A DNA stretch of 64,000 nt from NCBI GenBank assembly GCA_009741485.1, contig CM019219.1, positions 30,933,200 through 30,997,199 on the forward strand. The letters are read 5' to 3'. The translations under genes and the position numbers were made by a program. This document shows, in pieces, positions 9,561-19,908 of the stretch; positions within the stretch are counted from its first letter, which is position 1; each line of letters starts with the position of its first letter. This DNA comes from Malurus cyaneus samueli. Lineage: Eukaryota > Chordata > Aves > Passeriformes > Maluridae. The notes under the pieces are model-generated. The model saw only the letters and a program-made list of their open reading frames with translations. It ran no database searches and was not told the DNA's origin.

Positions 9561-11970
9561 CGGGTCAGGACCAGCTTCAGAAAGCAGTTGTCAGAGCTCA
9601 CCACCGCGGCAAAAAGCATCTGCATCCCTTAAATCTTCAGAGAGAGAAGAGCTGGCCCAGGGAAGGGGTGTTTGTAACTGCAGTGGGTCAAAGCAAGGCC
9701 AAAGACAAAACCTGCACCGTGCACATCCACAGCCGGGAAGTTCCTCGCTGCTGCAGCTGCTGAGCCACTCCCCGCGGGAACTGTGGAGGTCACTTTTACC
9801 CAATCCTACATTTTTTCTGGTCTTCAGATGTTGAAGTCTGGGTGCAACCGAACTATTTGCAGCTGGACTGAAAATCTCTCAGGAGACTGGTGTGGGGAGG
9901 AGGAAGGAAGCAGGGTGAAGGAAGGAGAGTGGCTCATCCCCGGGGCAGGGCAAAGGGCTGCCACATTTTGGAAAAGCAGCTGAACTGCTTTGAACTCACA
10001 AACGCTTGCTTCAGGACAAGTGACAAAGCAGCAGGAAAGTTTCTGACTCCTTTTTACCCAGGCTCTGCTCTCTGCCAGCTGCTCCCTCCTCACCCTGTTC
10101 AGCTTTCCTAACTCATTCCAACTGATTTTGCAAACAGCCTGGGCTGCAGAGCCACCCCCTCCAGGCTGCATGTCCTGCTCATGCCACATTCCCTGCGGTT
10201 TGCATCCTCTGCAGTCCTGCCAGCATTTTTTCCCCTCTCTGTTCGCCTTCAGCAACACATGGATCAGCCACCAGGGACCAAGGCATGACAAAGCAAGCCA
10301 CGTTCTGGAATTGCCTCCAGAGCAACCCTGAAGAGCTCCACATAAAAGCAGGGCACCATGCACAGACACCCAGAGGCTCTTACACATTTCCAAGATATTC
10401 CCAAATAGCTGTTTTGCTCTTTTTTACATTAATTTCTGCCAGGCTGTGGGCAAAGGCTGGGAGCACTGGGACTGCAAACTGGAGTGTCAGGGGGCAGGGA
10501 CTGAACCAGCACAGACACCAAAGGCCCCACTCACTGCAAGACCTAGCGTGGCACTATTGAACCCAGTTTTCCCAGCACTGGGGCTCCCTGACAACAAATT
10601 CCAGAGACCATTTCCACCCATGATGGACAGACCAGTCCCCAGCATGGTCTGAACAGTGGGAGAGGCCTGAGCTCCTGCAGAGCATCCCTGCTGTGTGCCA
10701 GGGGTGACACTGATGTCACAAAAGGCTCACTGGAGGCAGGGATTTGCTGATTGCCAAGTTGCCAACCTCCCTTCCCGCTGTTCTTTGCATCTGGGTTTAT
10801 CTCCCCAAAGTCAAAGCTGGTTTGAGGTTCTTCTGGGACCTCCTGCAGTCCTAAATGTCCCCTCACCCCTCGGGGCAGCCTCAGAACAGATGGAACAAGC
10901 AGGCAGTAGCTGCCTCTGGCTCCACACCGTTTCACAGGAGAGGGACTATCAGGCCTGATTGATCCCTTCCCCACTTTTCTGACTTACCTGTCTGAGAAAC
11001 CAAGGCTTGGCTGGGGTCCCTCCTCCTTGTGCCATGCCTGGAGCTCATCACCCAGTGCAGACAGACACAGGCAGTGCCACGGAGCTCTGGCCCTTCAGAA
11101 ATAGCAACGCCAGTCTCCTGCAGAACAATAAAATGCCAGAATTTGCATTTGTGTTTGGCACATATTTGAAATGCCTGCAGCCCAGCTCCTCCTGAGAGGC
11201 AGTGCTGTGCTGGGGCACATCTGAAAAGCTTTCTAAGAGCAGCCAGAACCTTCCCACACTATTTCCCTTCCCTGCTCATTGTGAGTGGTTCACTTTGTCT
11301 TTTGCTGTTAGTGTTGATTTGGTTGCTTTCTTTTCAGTGAGCAACTCTGAACCCCCCACCAGCTGAGCAGGCCCTGTCCCACTGTGGAGCCAGGACCTGC
11401 AGCTGCCCCACAACCCATTCCTTGACTGAGGTTTTAGTGCCAGCCTTTCCTCCCGGGTCACCCGTTTCATTTACATTACGCAGGAGCTGTAAAAACCAGC
11501 TGTAAAACATCAGCCACAACAAAGGCAAGTACTCATCTACGATACTGATCCTGAACTGATGCCAAGGAATTGCCCTGAATGCAGTGACCCCAAACCACTC
11601 CAAGCTTCTGGATCAACCCCCCAGAGGCTCTGTGGGCCCATGGCATTTGCTAGGAGTGATATACCCAGCAGCTGGGCTGGGTAAAGGTCTCATCCCACCC
11701 CACCATGTGCCCAGGAGGCCTCAGGAAAAGGCAAGGGATGCTCCTCAGCTGCCCGAGCAGCAGAAATTTTGGACAAATAGATACTCCCAGCAGGCTGGGG
11801 AGGGAGTGAGATGGCTCATGCAGCACCTTGGGGGGACACACCCCGCTCAGGCCCCTGGCAGAGGTCCCTTTTGGGGAACTGAGGCACCCCTGGTGCGGTG
11901 GGGACTGAATCTGTCGCAGCGGGATTGTGCAAGCTCCCGGCTCCGGGAGGTGAACTCGCTCTGTATCCGC

Positions 11971-11983
11971 TGCACTTTGTCCC
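11971..11983 (-). promoter_or_regulatory. DR1 site of HNF4 type upstream of PLA2G12B
   Basis: On the minus strand the sequence reads GGGACAAAGTGCA: two hexamers with one-base spacing, close to the HNF4A consensus GGGNCAAAGTYCA. It lies about 158 bases upstream of the PLA2G12B start codon and about 40 bases upstream of the TATA-like TTTAAA. PLA2G12B is a known HNF4A target in liver, so position and function agree. Confidence 0.5.
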
Positions 11984-12021
11984 CCGGCTGCCGTGACCTC
12001 AGGCCGGCTCCCCGGGCAGCG

Positions 12022-12027
12022 TTTAAA
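12022..12027 (+). promoter_or_regulatory. TATA-like box of PLA2G12B
   Basis: TTTAAA in a GC-rich context (gcagcgTTTAAAgtccggg), 102 bases before the ATG. It would place transcription start near 12053 and leave a 5'UTR of about 75 bases. Confidence 0.45.
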
Positions 12028-12128
12028 GTCCGGGCAGAGGGGAGCTCGCTGACTCCGACACTCGGCAGCTCGTTCTGTTCCTCCGTGCCCCTCAGCCTGT
12101 CCGGGGGCCCCGGGGCCGGGTCTGCAGC

Positions 12129-12363
12129 ATGCGGCTGCTTCTGGAGGCAGCGCTCCTGTGCCTGACCCTGCGCTTGGGCCACTGCTCCGAGGAGGTGGCA
12201 CAGGACAACGCCGGCCACCAGGACACCGCGGCAGAGTCCTCCTATTCCGACTGGGGCATCGACACCATCCGCGACGGCTTTGAAACCGTCAACAGCTACT
12301 TCGACTCCTTCCTGGAGCTGCTTGGGGGCAAGAATGGAGTGTGTCAGTACCGATGTCGATACG
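12129..12363 (+). CDS. PLA2G12B: PLA2G12B exon 1 (signal peptide and N-terminal segment)
   Basis: 78 codons plus one base. Residues 1 to about 20 form a leucine-rich signal peptide. Residues 21-40 are acidic and poorly conserved. From the SYSDWG motif onward the sequence follows mammalian PLA2G12B almost residue for residue. The donor GTGAGT begins at 12364. Confidence 0.95.
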
Positions 12364-15300
12364 GTGAGTGCACCTCGCTGCTGCCGGCTCCCCTCTGCTT
12401 GCCCCTCTTTCCCTCTCCTTCCCTGCGGCCATGACCAGCTCCTCCTATCCATGAGCTGCCCCTGGCTGTGCTCGGCACAGTCACAACTTCTCTGCTGGTG
12501 CCAGCACGGGGGCACTGAACCCTCATCTTCCCCCTGCCCTGGGAACAGCCTGGTCTAGAAAGCTGTGTGCACAGGGAAGAGGATGCGGGCTTTCCAGGAA
12601 TGGCACATCAGCTATCCAGCTGCCTGGGAGAGGACAGGGAGGGGAGGCTGAGCCAGCAGCCCTAATCTCAGAAACCTTGGGAGTGTCCTTATTCAGCAGT
12701 TGTGAGCTGGCCAATGCCGCGGGCCGGAGGAGGAGAGATAACGAGACAAACCAGACGTCACCGGGAGGAACCTTTAGTACTCGAGGCACAACGAGGCAGT
12801 TCCTGCTTGCTTTGGACTTTAGAGGGATTTAGCAAAAAGGAAGAGTTTTGTCCTGGGAGCAGGATGAAGGGGGTGACATCCAGGCTCTTCCCAGCCCAGC
12901 AGCCAGGGCATTGGGACAAACAGATGCTGCAGGGCTCAACTCCCTGCCAGAGGCAGAGGGGCCATAAGGAAGTTATAATCAGTCTGAAAGTTACTGATTT
13001 TTTTGTTTTGTTTCATAAATAATGCCACAGAATCATAGAATCATAGAACAGGTTGAGGTGGAAGGGACCCATCAAGATCATTGAGTCCAACTCCTGGCCC
13101 TGTGCAGGACATCCCAAAAGTCACACCCTGTGCCTGAGAATTATGTCCAAACACTTCTTGAGCTCTGGCAGCTGTGGGACTACTTCCCCTGGAGAGCCTA
13201 GAAGTGCTTCCAATGCTCAACCCCCATCTGGGTGAAAACCCTTTTCCTGATACCTATCTAAAATGTATATATGATGTATATATGTGTCCTCCCTCTCCTG
13301 CCAGCTCTGCTCCCCAGAGCAAACAGGGAGCAGCAAGCCAGGAACCTCAGCCCCATGGGATGGAGGGAGCCAGGCACCTGAGCCCATCACCTCAGCCCCA
13401 CACTGGCCCTGGTCCCTCAGCCTGGAGGCCCACAACCTTCTCTGCAGCAGCTCACGAGGGCCAGGAGTGTCCTCAGTGCCTGCAGGAGGTGGGGTGACCC
13501 AGACCCCACAGCACTGCCTAGCACACACTGTTGGGTGAGCCCATCAGGCAGCCTGTCCCATGCTCCCAGGCCGTGTGTGACAATCTCCTGAGGATCCACA
13601 TTGTGCTCCAAATTCAGAGCAGAAAGGGACTTGCCTTTCTTAATCTAGAGACTGAAACCCCTGGCAGTGGGGAAATCATGGCTGAGGTAACGCTGGTACT
13701 CAGAGCTGCTTTCAGGGAGCCCTGGGACTCACCAAATCCTGCAGCAGTCACTGCTTCTGGACACATCCAGAGGGCTCTCTCTGCCTGTCCTTGAGAAAAA
13801 CACCTCTTGCTTGGAGAAGTGTTTACCTAGAAAAGGAAACAAGCACAATGTTAGCCCAGCTCTCATCCTCTGCTGAACAGCTCGTTAATCACTGGCTGAA
13901 GGAGGAAACCATTGAAATGCTGCCCACGTGGCTCTAAGGGTCTTGCTGGACCTTCCAGGACCATTTGTCTTCACTAATCTCTGTCCCAACATTGCAAACT
14001 GTGACTGGAGAGGATGCTGGGATGATCCCAAACCAGTGAGATCCAGTCCGTGCCCAGAAGAATGAACACAAACCATCTTTATGCTCCGTTTTTTTTTTTT
14101 TTTTTCCCAGGCACAAAGCAACAATTATTCCTTGCACTTACTTTCATTTCAGCCAAGAGATACCAATAATTGCTTATTTTGCCACGGTAAAGGTCAGGAC
14201 TCACCTGTGATTGCCACATCCATCTTCAGCACAGCACTTGGCACTGGGCTGTTCCAGTTGTAAGACTCTTTTGATTTTTCAGCAGCTGTTGAGGTCTGAG
14301 AACAACCAACTTGATGGACTATTGACTTAAATCAGGACATGAGGGTTACAGTAGCATTTACTGGCAAATATCTCCTCCTGCTTACAAAATCTCACTGGGC
14401 ATCTCAGGGGAAACAAACAGCCTGAGCTGCAAGTGAACCCTTGTAGCTTCTCCTGGCCAGGCAGGACTTCAATGCTTTGCCCAGCATTTGGTCCTGAAGG
14501 GCTTAAAATGAGGGGGCTGTGGGAAAAGAGCCTGCAAAGGCAGGCTCTCCAAAAGGCTGGGATTTGTGCAGGCACCTCTGCTCAAAGCCTGGGGCACACA
14601 AACAGCACTGGACCACCCAGAGCTGCAGGGAGCCCTGAGACCTTCCATTCACCCAAAATAATCTCACCTCCCCTGCCAAGGGCCCAGCACTGCAGGGCCT
14701 GAGGCCTCCTGCATGGCCAGCAGCTGTCCCAGCCAGCTGTCTGCTTTCCAGCCTCTTGGAACAGCTACAACAGCCTGGAGGAATTGAAATGCATCAGGAA
14801 ACTCAACTTCAGTTCCAGGGCTGTGCCAACAAGGCAGTGCCCTGGAATCTGTCTCCTTGCCTGTAAGGATGGGCAAGCAATAAATGATAACAGGAGCACT
14901 GAGTCGATGTTTGTGGAGAGTTGGGAATGCCTGGTACTCCTGTTTTGATTTTGCTTCCTTGTTAACTAGAAAACAAAATGTGGGAGAGAGGTTAATTGTA
15001 GTGCCTTGGACTCGACCTAGCTGAGACAGAGTACAAAGGGACACTTTACAAACTTTAAAGCTTTATTTTGCAGAGAGGAGGGGCAGGTTTCCTACAAGGG
15101 CTTATCCTGAAGGCAGTTTGATGTTTTGTGGATCAGCACAATTCACGTGTGAGGGTTTTTTTCTCTTTGGGAAAACTTTCTAAAACATTATAATAGGTGT
15201 TTTATATAATATATGTAGGTGTTTTATATAATAATATAATTTAGCTTAATGGAAGCTCTGGAAACAATTAACTTTGGCATGATGGAGGTTGCAACTGCAC

Positions 15301-18300
15301 CATCTTTAAGGTCCCTTCCAACCCAAGCCATTCTAGGATTCCATGACCTCATCATCCCCAAAAAGTCTCACTCCTTCTCCCATTAACTGCCAACACACTG
15401 CAGGAGCACAACTCAGAGTCAACATTACAAGTCACTCAAATTTTACTCCCTCCTCCAAAACCCACAGGATTTTGAACTTTCCTCTCCCTCCTACATCAGT
15501 TCAGGAACGTTTGAATTCTGAGTCCCAGTTCTTACCCCCTTCCAAAAAAACAACTAGGCTCTTTTGGAAGGGGAAAATTGCCTGTTGGCATCTCACAGCC
15601 AGACATGATTTCAGTTTGTTATTTATTGGTAGTAAATTTGTTAATTAAGTAAAACAGCTCTGGCAAAAACTGAGAGGTGCTGTGCACACTCCTGCCTAAG
15701 TCCTTCTGAGGCATTTGGCTGCCAGGCCTTCCCAAGGGCACAGGAGATTTATGGTTCCATTAACCACTGGCATTTCAGGTACCTCAACAGAAAAATGGGG
15801 AAAGCGCCTTAAATAATTCTTGGTACTGACAAGAAGCAAACACTGGAAATGGAGTTTAGAAGAACCCAGCCCTGCCTTAAGGGCTGAATTAGATCCGTTT
15901 TATATCTATATAAATTCTCTAGCAGTGCTCAGGGAAGCAGAAACTTAACCCTTGATGTGACGGACCTCAGAAGGCTCACACATATTTCTGTTGGAGCATT
16001 CACAGAGTTGTGTTTTCCCAAAGTAGGGATGGGATCTGAGGGAACAGCTGGAGCTGTCAGGGCAGGGTTAGGTGGGATATCAGGAAAAGGTTCTTCCCCC
16101 AGAGGGTGGTCAGGCACTGAGCAGGCTGCCCTACAAAAATCAGATTAAAATGCTGCTGAAGGTACTGCTAGAGTTGGCTGTTTGCTGGATCTTCCTACAT
16201 TGGGTAAATAATTATTCACAGAGGGAGTTCTTGCTCCTTTATGCATATTAAGAAGCAGACTGAGGAAGGTGCAGAGATTAAAAGAATAGAAAGGATTTGC
16301 AAAACGTGGCAGCGTATCACCACGGACAGAAAATGGACCGAGAAGATCTGCCCAGAGCAAGATCAGACCTGCAAGGTCTGGCACCATTTGGAGGAGATCC
16401 ACAGCACAGCAACAGTCCAAGAATGAAGTGAGGACAGGAAGAAATTCCCTTGCTAAGCTAGGACTGTAACTATGCCACTCCTTACTTTCTGGGCCCAGTC
16501 TTGGGAAGATCAGCTTTCCTAACATCTGTCCTGTCCTTTCTTTCCCAGGGAAGGCTCCCATGCCGCGGCCTCACTACAAACCCCAAGAACCCAACGGCTG
16601 CAGCTCCCATTTTCTGGGGCTCAAGGTACCCAAAAGTGTATGTACTGTCCCACCCACCATCCCCAAAGGATGCAGCTCTCTCATCCCATAACCAGCTGAC
16701 AATTCTGGGGAGGGAAGAGGCTGAGCTGTGCTATGCTGGGCAGCTCGGTGATGATAAACACACCTGAGTGCATCCTCCACACCTACCCCTTCACCCCCTC
16801 CCACACTTTTTGCCTCTGCCAAGCACTGAATTAAACCCATGGGCTTTTATACTGCACCTGCTTGTTATCTTCAAGGCAATTAATGAAATCATGTTGGAAT
16901 CACCAGGAGAAGCACTCCCGGGAGGCTCTCAGAGCAGGGATTCCTATTTAGCTCATGCATTACTGCTGGCCGTGGAATCTGCAGCAATTAGGCAGATTGC
17001 TGCTCTGACAACCCCCCTCTTTGCAGCCCATTTTTCATCTTTGGTTTAATACCTGAAACTCTATTTCATTGCAAACCTTGCGGGCATTGCCTCCTCTGCA
17101 CCCAGGCAATCATGAGTGCAACGAAGGAACAATTCATCTCCTACATTTCAGATGAGAAAAGTGAAAAAGAGGAGTAATTTTTAACAAGCTAACAAGTCCA
17201 GTGTCTCCAGGGGACAGGCCTTCTGCCCCATCGCCCCCAGGATCATTAATTAGCTGAGCTTACTGCTTACTCCAAGGAGCAGAACTCCCCTGACCACACT
17301 ATGCTTGTTCTTGACCTCACAAGTGCATCTCTGAGAAACAGGGCATTAAAAATACTTATGGCACATATATTAGGCCAAAAAGCAGGACCTTGTCAGATTG
17401 TGGGAAAAAGATGAAAGAGAAAAGGGGCCTTTGCCACTGCTAGCAAGGACATGGAGCCCTCTGATGAGCTCTGACCAATGAAAAGAGTCATGGAGGGCTG
17501 TTTCCCACTTCTCTATATGACATTAATTCTGTGGGACACAGAGAAAGGAATGTGATGTCCCTGCACCACTGACCCCGCTGTGCTGCTCCCTCATCCTTCA
17601 GATGGCGAGGCAGCAGCAAAGTTCCCTCCTGCTGCCCCAGCTATGGGGAACAGCTTCTGGAACAGGAGCAGCTGGGCTCTGCAGCACCTCACCCTGTCCC
17701 AGCTGCGAGCCTGAGGCCAGGACGCAGCCAAGGGACACTTCTCTCTCCCCAGCTGGATTTGGGCATCCCTGCCATGACCAAGTGCTGTAACCAGCTGGAT
17801 GTTTGTTACGACACCTGCGGAGCCAACAAATACCGCTGCGACGCCAAGTTCCGCTGGTGCCTCCACTCCATCTGCTCCGACCTCAAGCGCAGCCTGGGCT
17901 TCGTCTCCAAGGTGCAAGGTAGGCTGCCCACCTCACATTCCCTGTGCAGGGAGGGACAGAGGGAAAGGCGAGGGCAGGGGGCCCTTTCTTTGCTAAAAAC
18001 AAGCAAAACTCTGCAGCAGGGAGCAGCACATCTGTCCTGCACTGATCACAGACAGGTGAGAACACAGAGATCTGTCCCCCTGCCACACACCACTTCTGTC
18101 CATCCCAAGGCTGGAGACCCACAGTTATTTGCATTAAGAAAACATTACAGCGTGGAAGAAAAACCCAAACAACCCTGGAAACAATTCCTTCAACACTTGG
18201 ATGCACTCCCAGACAGTTCAAAAACCTCCACAGGGTACCAAAAAGCCTTCTAGGGCCAGTAAGCCACACACTGAGATCTGTACGTGGCCAAGGGCCAACA

Positions 18301-19908
18301 GACTGGGAGAGCCAAGGACTGGGCCCTTGGGGATCTGGTCACAGGGACACGCCAGGCTGGGTGGTGGCTGAGCCACTGCAGGCAGTTCTGGATGGCTCAG
18401 AAGTGCTAACAAAGCTCTTGTGATGTGCCAGCAGCTCGAGTGCCACCCTGGTTTTGCTTCATTTGAAAAGCCTCAGCCTGCAAATCTGAGAAGAGCTTTT
18501 TGGTGAAGGCTCATTTGGTAATCTTTACAGCTGCCTGGCTCTAAAGTATCCTTAAATACACATTTATATTCCAAAGTCTGATTAGGACACAAGGGAAGTC
18601 TGCATGACACCAGTAGTAGTTCAGTAGATGGCTTCCTACCCTGTCACAGATAAATGTTTGGAAGGACTGCCCAGGCCACCAATGGAAAACAGAGAAGTGA
18701 AATGAGACATTAAATGCTACAGGTCAAGCAGAGCCAATCTTTCATGGTCACCCTTATCTACAGGTCCTCACACAGCCAACTTCTTCCTATCTCTTCAAAT
18801 TCTCCCCTGCCACTTTTTCACATGGCTCCTTTTTGCTTTCTGGCTGCAGCAGCAAGGCAAACCTAGATCGCAGGGAGTTATGGTAGAGCAGAGCCCACCC
18901 TCCCAGGCTCAGCCAAGCCACCCCTGCCAGGCAGGAGTAGATTCCTCCAGCATCTCTGCCCTGGTTGCTGCAGGAGGCACGGGAACCTCTGAGCCATCCT
19001 CCCCTCCTCTTGTGCTCTAAAGCTCTATCACAGCCCTCCTCCACAGCCATCCCAGCTCCTATCTGGCATCCAAAGCCTTGGGTTTCCCATTGACTCACCA
19101 CAACCTCTCCAAAGCCTGCCAGGTGAGCAGCCTCCCAAGGGAACAGGAGCTCTAAAGTGCTTGGAGGGGCTGAAATAGGAGAAAACAGTGCCAAAGGCAA
19201 GGCTTTCCCAACTTCATTATGCATATAGCAATCAGTGTTAGTGACAGTAAATAAATCCTAAAGATCTCATATTAACATATTCACTTACTGAACCGTTTCA
19301 GAGTTGTTTAACAGGATGAGGAGAGGTAGTAATCAGGCAGTCAGCTGTTCCAGTTGCTGTGTGTAGGGTTTTTCATGCTGGGTGGCAGCTGGCATCGTAA
19401 CTCCCAAAAAAGCACAGAATTGTTGGTTAATAGTGGCTATGGGCAAAACTGAGAGGAGAAGGAGTAATGTGGAGGTCTCCTGGGAAATGTGCTTGGTAAA
19501 CAGTGCTGATTGCAGAGCCCTGGATGATCCATCAACCAGCAAGGCCTGAAAGAGGCAAGAAAAGAGGGGTTGAGTGGGGAGAGAAACTAGTGACACCTTG
19601 GGGAGAAAAAAGAAGGGAACCTCAGAATTTATAAAAATGCAGTTGCCAGAGAGAAAAGACAACAGCCCACGCTTCCAATTGCAAATCCCAGGGAGCTCAG
19701 CGCAGGGCTGAGGATGGGGTGCTCCCACCCAGCTTCCCGTCACCCCAGAGTGCCTGTCCTTACCTGCCCCATCCTCTCCTTCTCCACAGCCTGTGAATCC
19801 ATGGCAGACACGGTGTTCAATGCTGTCTGGACCCTGGGCTGCCGGCCCTTCATGAACAGCCAGAGGAGCGCCTGCATTTGCAGCGAGGAGGAGCGGGATG
19901 AACTGTGA
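12129..19908 (+). CDS. PLA2G12B: Group XIIB secretory phospholipase A2-like protein, complete gene
   Basis: Catalytically inactive phospholipase-fold protein of liver and intestine; known to promote lipidation and secretion of apoB lipoproteins from the ER. Exons: 12129-12363, 16549-16637, 17753-17918, 19790-19908 (609 bp, 202 residues; human has 195). Donors are GTGAGT, GTATGT and GTAGGC. The ATG opens a hydrophobic signal peptide ([20 protein letters not shown]), then an acidic stretch, the conserved [24 protein letters not shown] segment (split over exons 1/2), and the PLA2 core helix in exon 3. There the usual catalytic His of CCxxHD is Leu ([10 protein letters not shown]; Leu123) and Asp124 remains. 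This His-to-Leu change is the hallmark that separates XIIB from XIIA. The last exon encodes [16 protein letters not shown] and ends in RDEL. Relative to human, one Ala is missing at the exon 3/4 junction (VQAC versus VEAAC). Confidence 0.97.
13029..13262 (-). mobile_element. CR1 LINE 3'-end fragment
   Basis: Begins with the CR1 terminal 8-bp repeat in tandem (agaatcatagaatcatagaa), then GGTGGAAGGGACC and the downstream CR1 body (GTCCAACTCCTGGCCCTGTG), ending about ACCCTTTTCCTGATACC. The intact microsatellite tail marks a genuine 3' terminus on the minus strand. Confidence 0.92.
15194..15236. repeat. AT-rich tandem duplication
   Basis: The unit taggtgttttatataatata occurs at 15194-15213 and again from 15216 with one small insertion, giving a 22-base period. 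Recent slippage-type duplication in an intron. Confidence 0.75.
15281..15346 (+). mobile_element. CR1 LINE 3'-tail fragment
   Basis: The CR1 3' end in plus orientation: GATGGAGGTTGCAACTGCACC, AAGGTCCCTTCCAACCCAAG, CCATTCTAGGATTCCATGA. Very short and 5'-truncated. Confidence 0.82.
16023..16135 (+). mobile_element. CR1 LINE internal fragment
   Basis: Resembles the CR1 segment reading GATATCAGGAAAAGGTTCTT followed by AGAGGGTGGTCAGGCACTG and GCAGGCTGCCC. Plus orientation, truncated at both ends, no terminal repeat. Confidence 0.75.
16549..16637 (+). CDS. PLA2G12B: PLA2G12B exon 2
   Basis: 89 bp encoding [20 protein letters not shown] followed by FLGLKVPKS. The acceptor is tttcccag. The donor is GTATGT at 16638; an earlier GTACCC at 16626 would drop the conserved VPKS and is rejected. 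Confidence 0.94.
17753..17918 (+). CDS. PLA2G12B: PLA2G12B exon 3 (PLA2 core with missing catalytic His)
   Basis: 166 bp. Encodes [20 protein letters not shown], then a cysteine-rich helix pair through SLGFVSKVQ. Leu replaces the catalytic His while the following Asp and all disulfide cysteines are kept. GC-rich relative to the flanking introns. Confidence 0.96.
19790..19908 (+). CDS. PLA2G12B: PLA2G12B exon 4 (C-terminus with RDEL)
   Basis: 119 bp after the acceptor tctccacag. Encodes [20 protein letters not shown] and then [18 protein letters not shown] with TGA at 19906-19908. The terminal tetrapeptide RDEL is a recognised variant of the KDEL ER-retrieval signal. Confidence 0.96.

Larger units (their letters stand above)
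7386..11970. other. P4HA1-PLA2G12B intergenic region
   Basis: No exon with splice sites and recognisable protein is visible. Contents: a large minus-strand CR1 fragment (about 8390-8910), a GC-rich block (about 8920-9800) with candidate regulatory motifs, and otherwise unremarkable unique sequence. Confidence 0.7.
12364..16548 (+). other. PLA2G12B: PLA2G12B intron 1
   Basis: 4.2 kb. Contains three CR1 pieces (about 13029-13262 minus, 15281-15346 plus, 16023-16135 plus), a 17-base T run at 14089-14105, and a 22-base-period AT-rich tandem duplication at 15194-15236. No other structure seen. Confidence 0.8.

Noticed and set aside
9280..9834. 184-codon plus-strand frame
   Set aside because: GC-rich sequence with few stops; no recognisable domain, no splice or start context, and overlapping frames on both strands of similar length.
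16626..16631. GTACCC as the donor of PLA2G12B exon 2
   Set aside because: Using it removes the conserved VPKS and breaks phase with exon 3, whereas GTATGT at 16638 keeps both.
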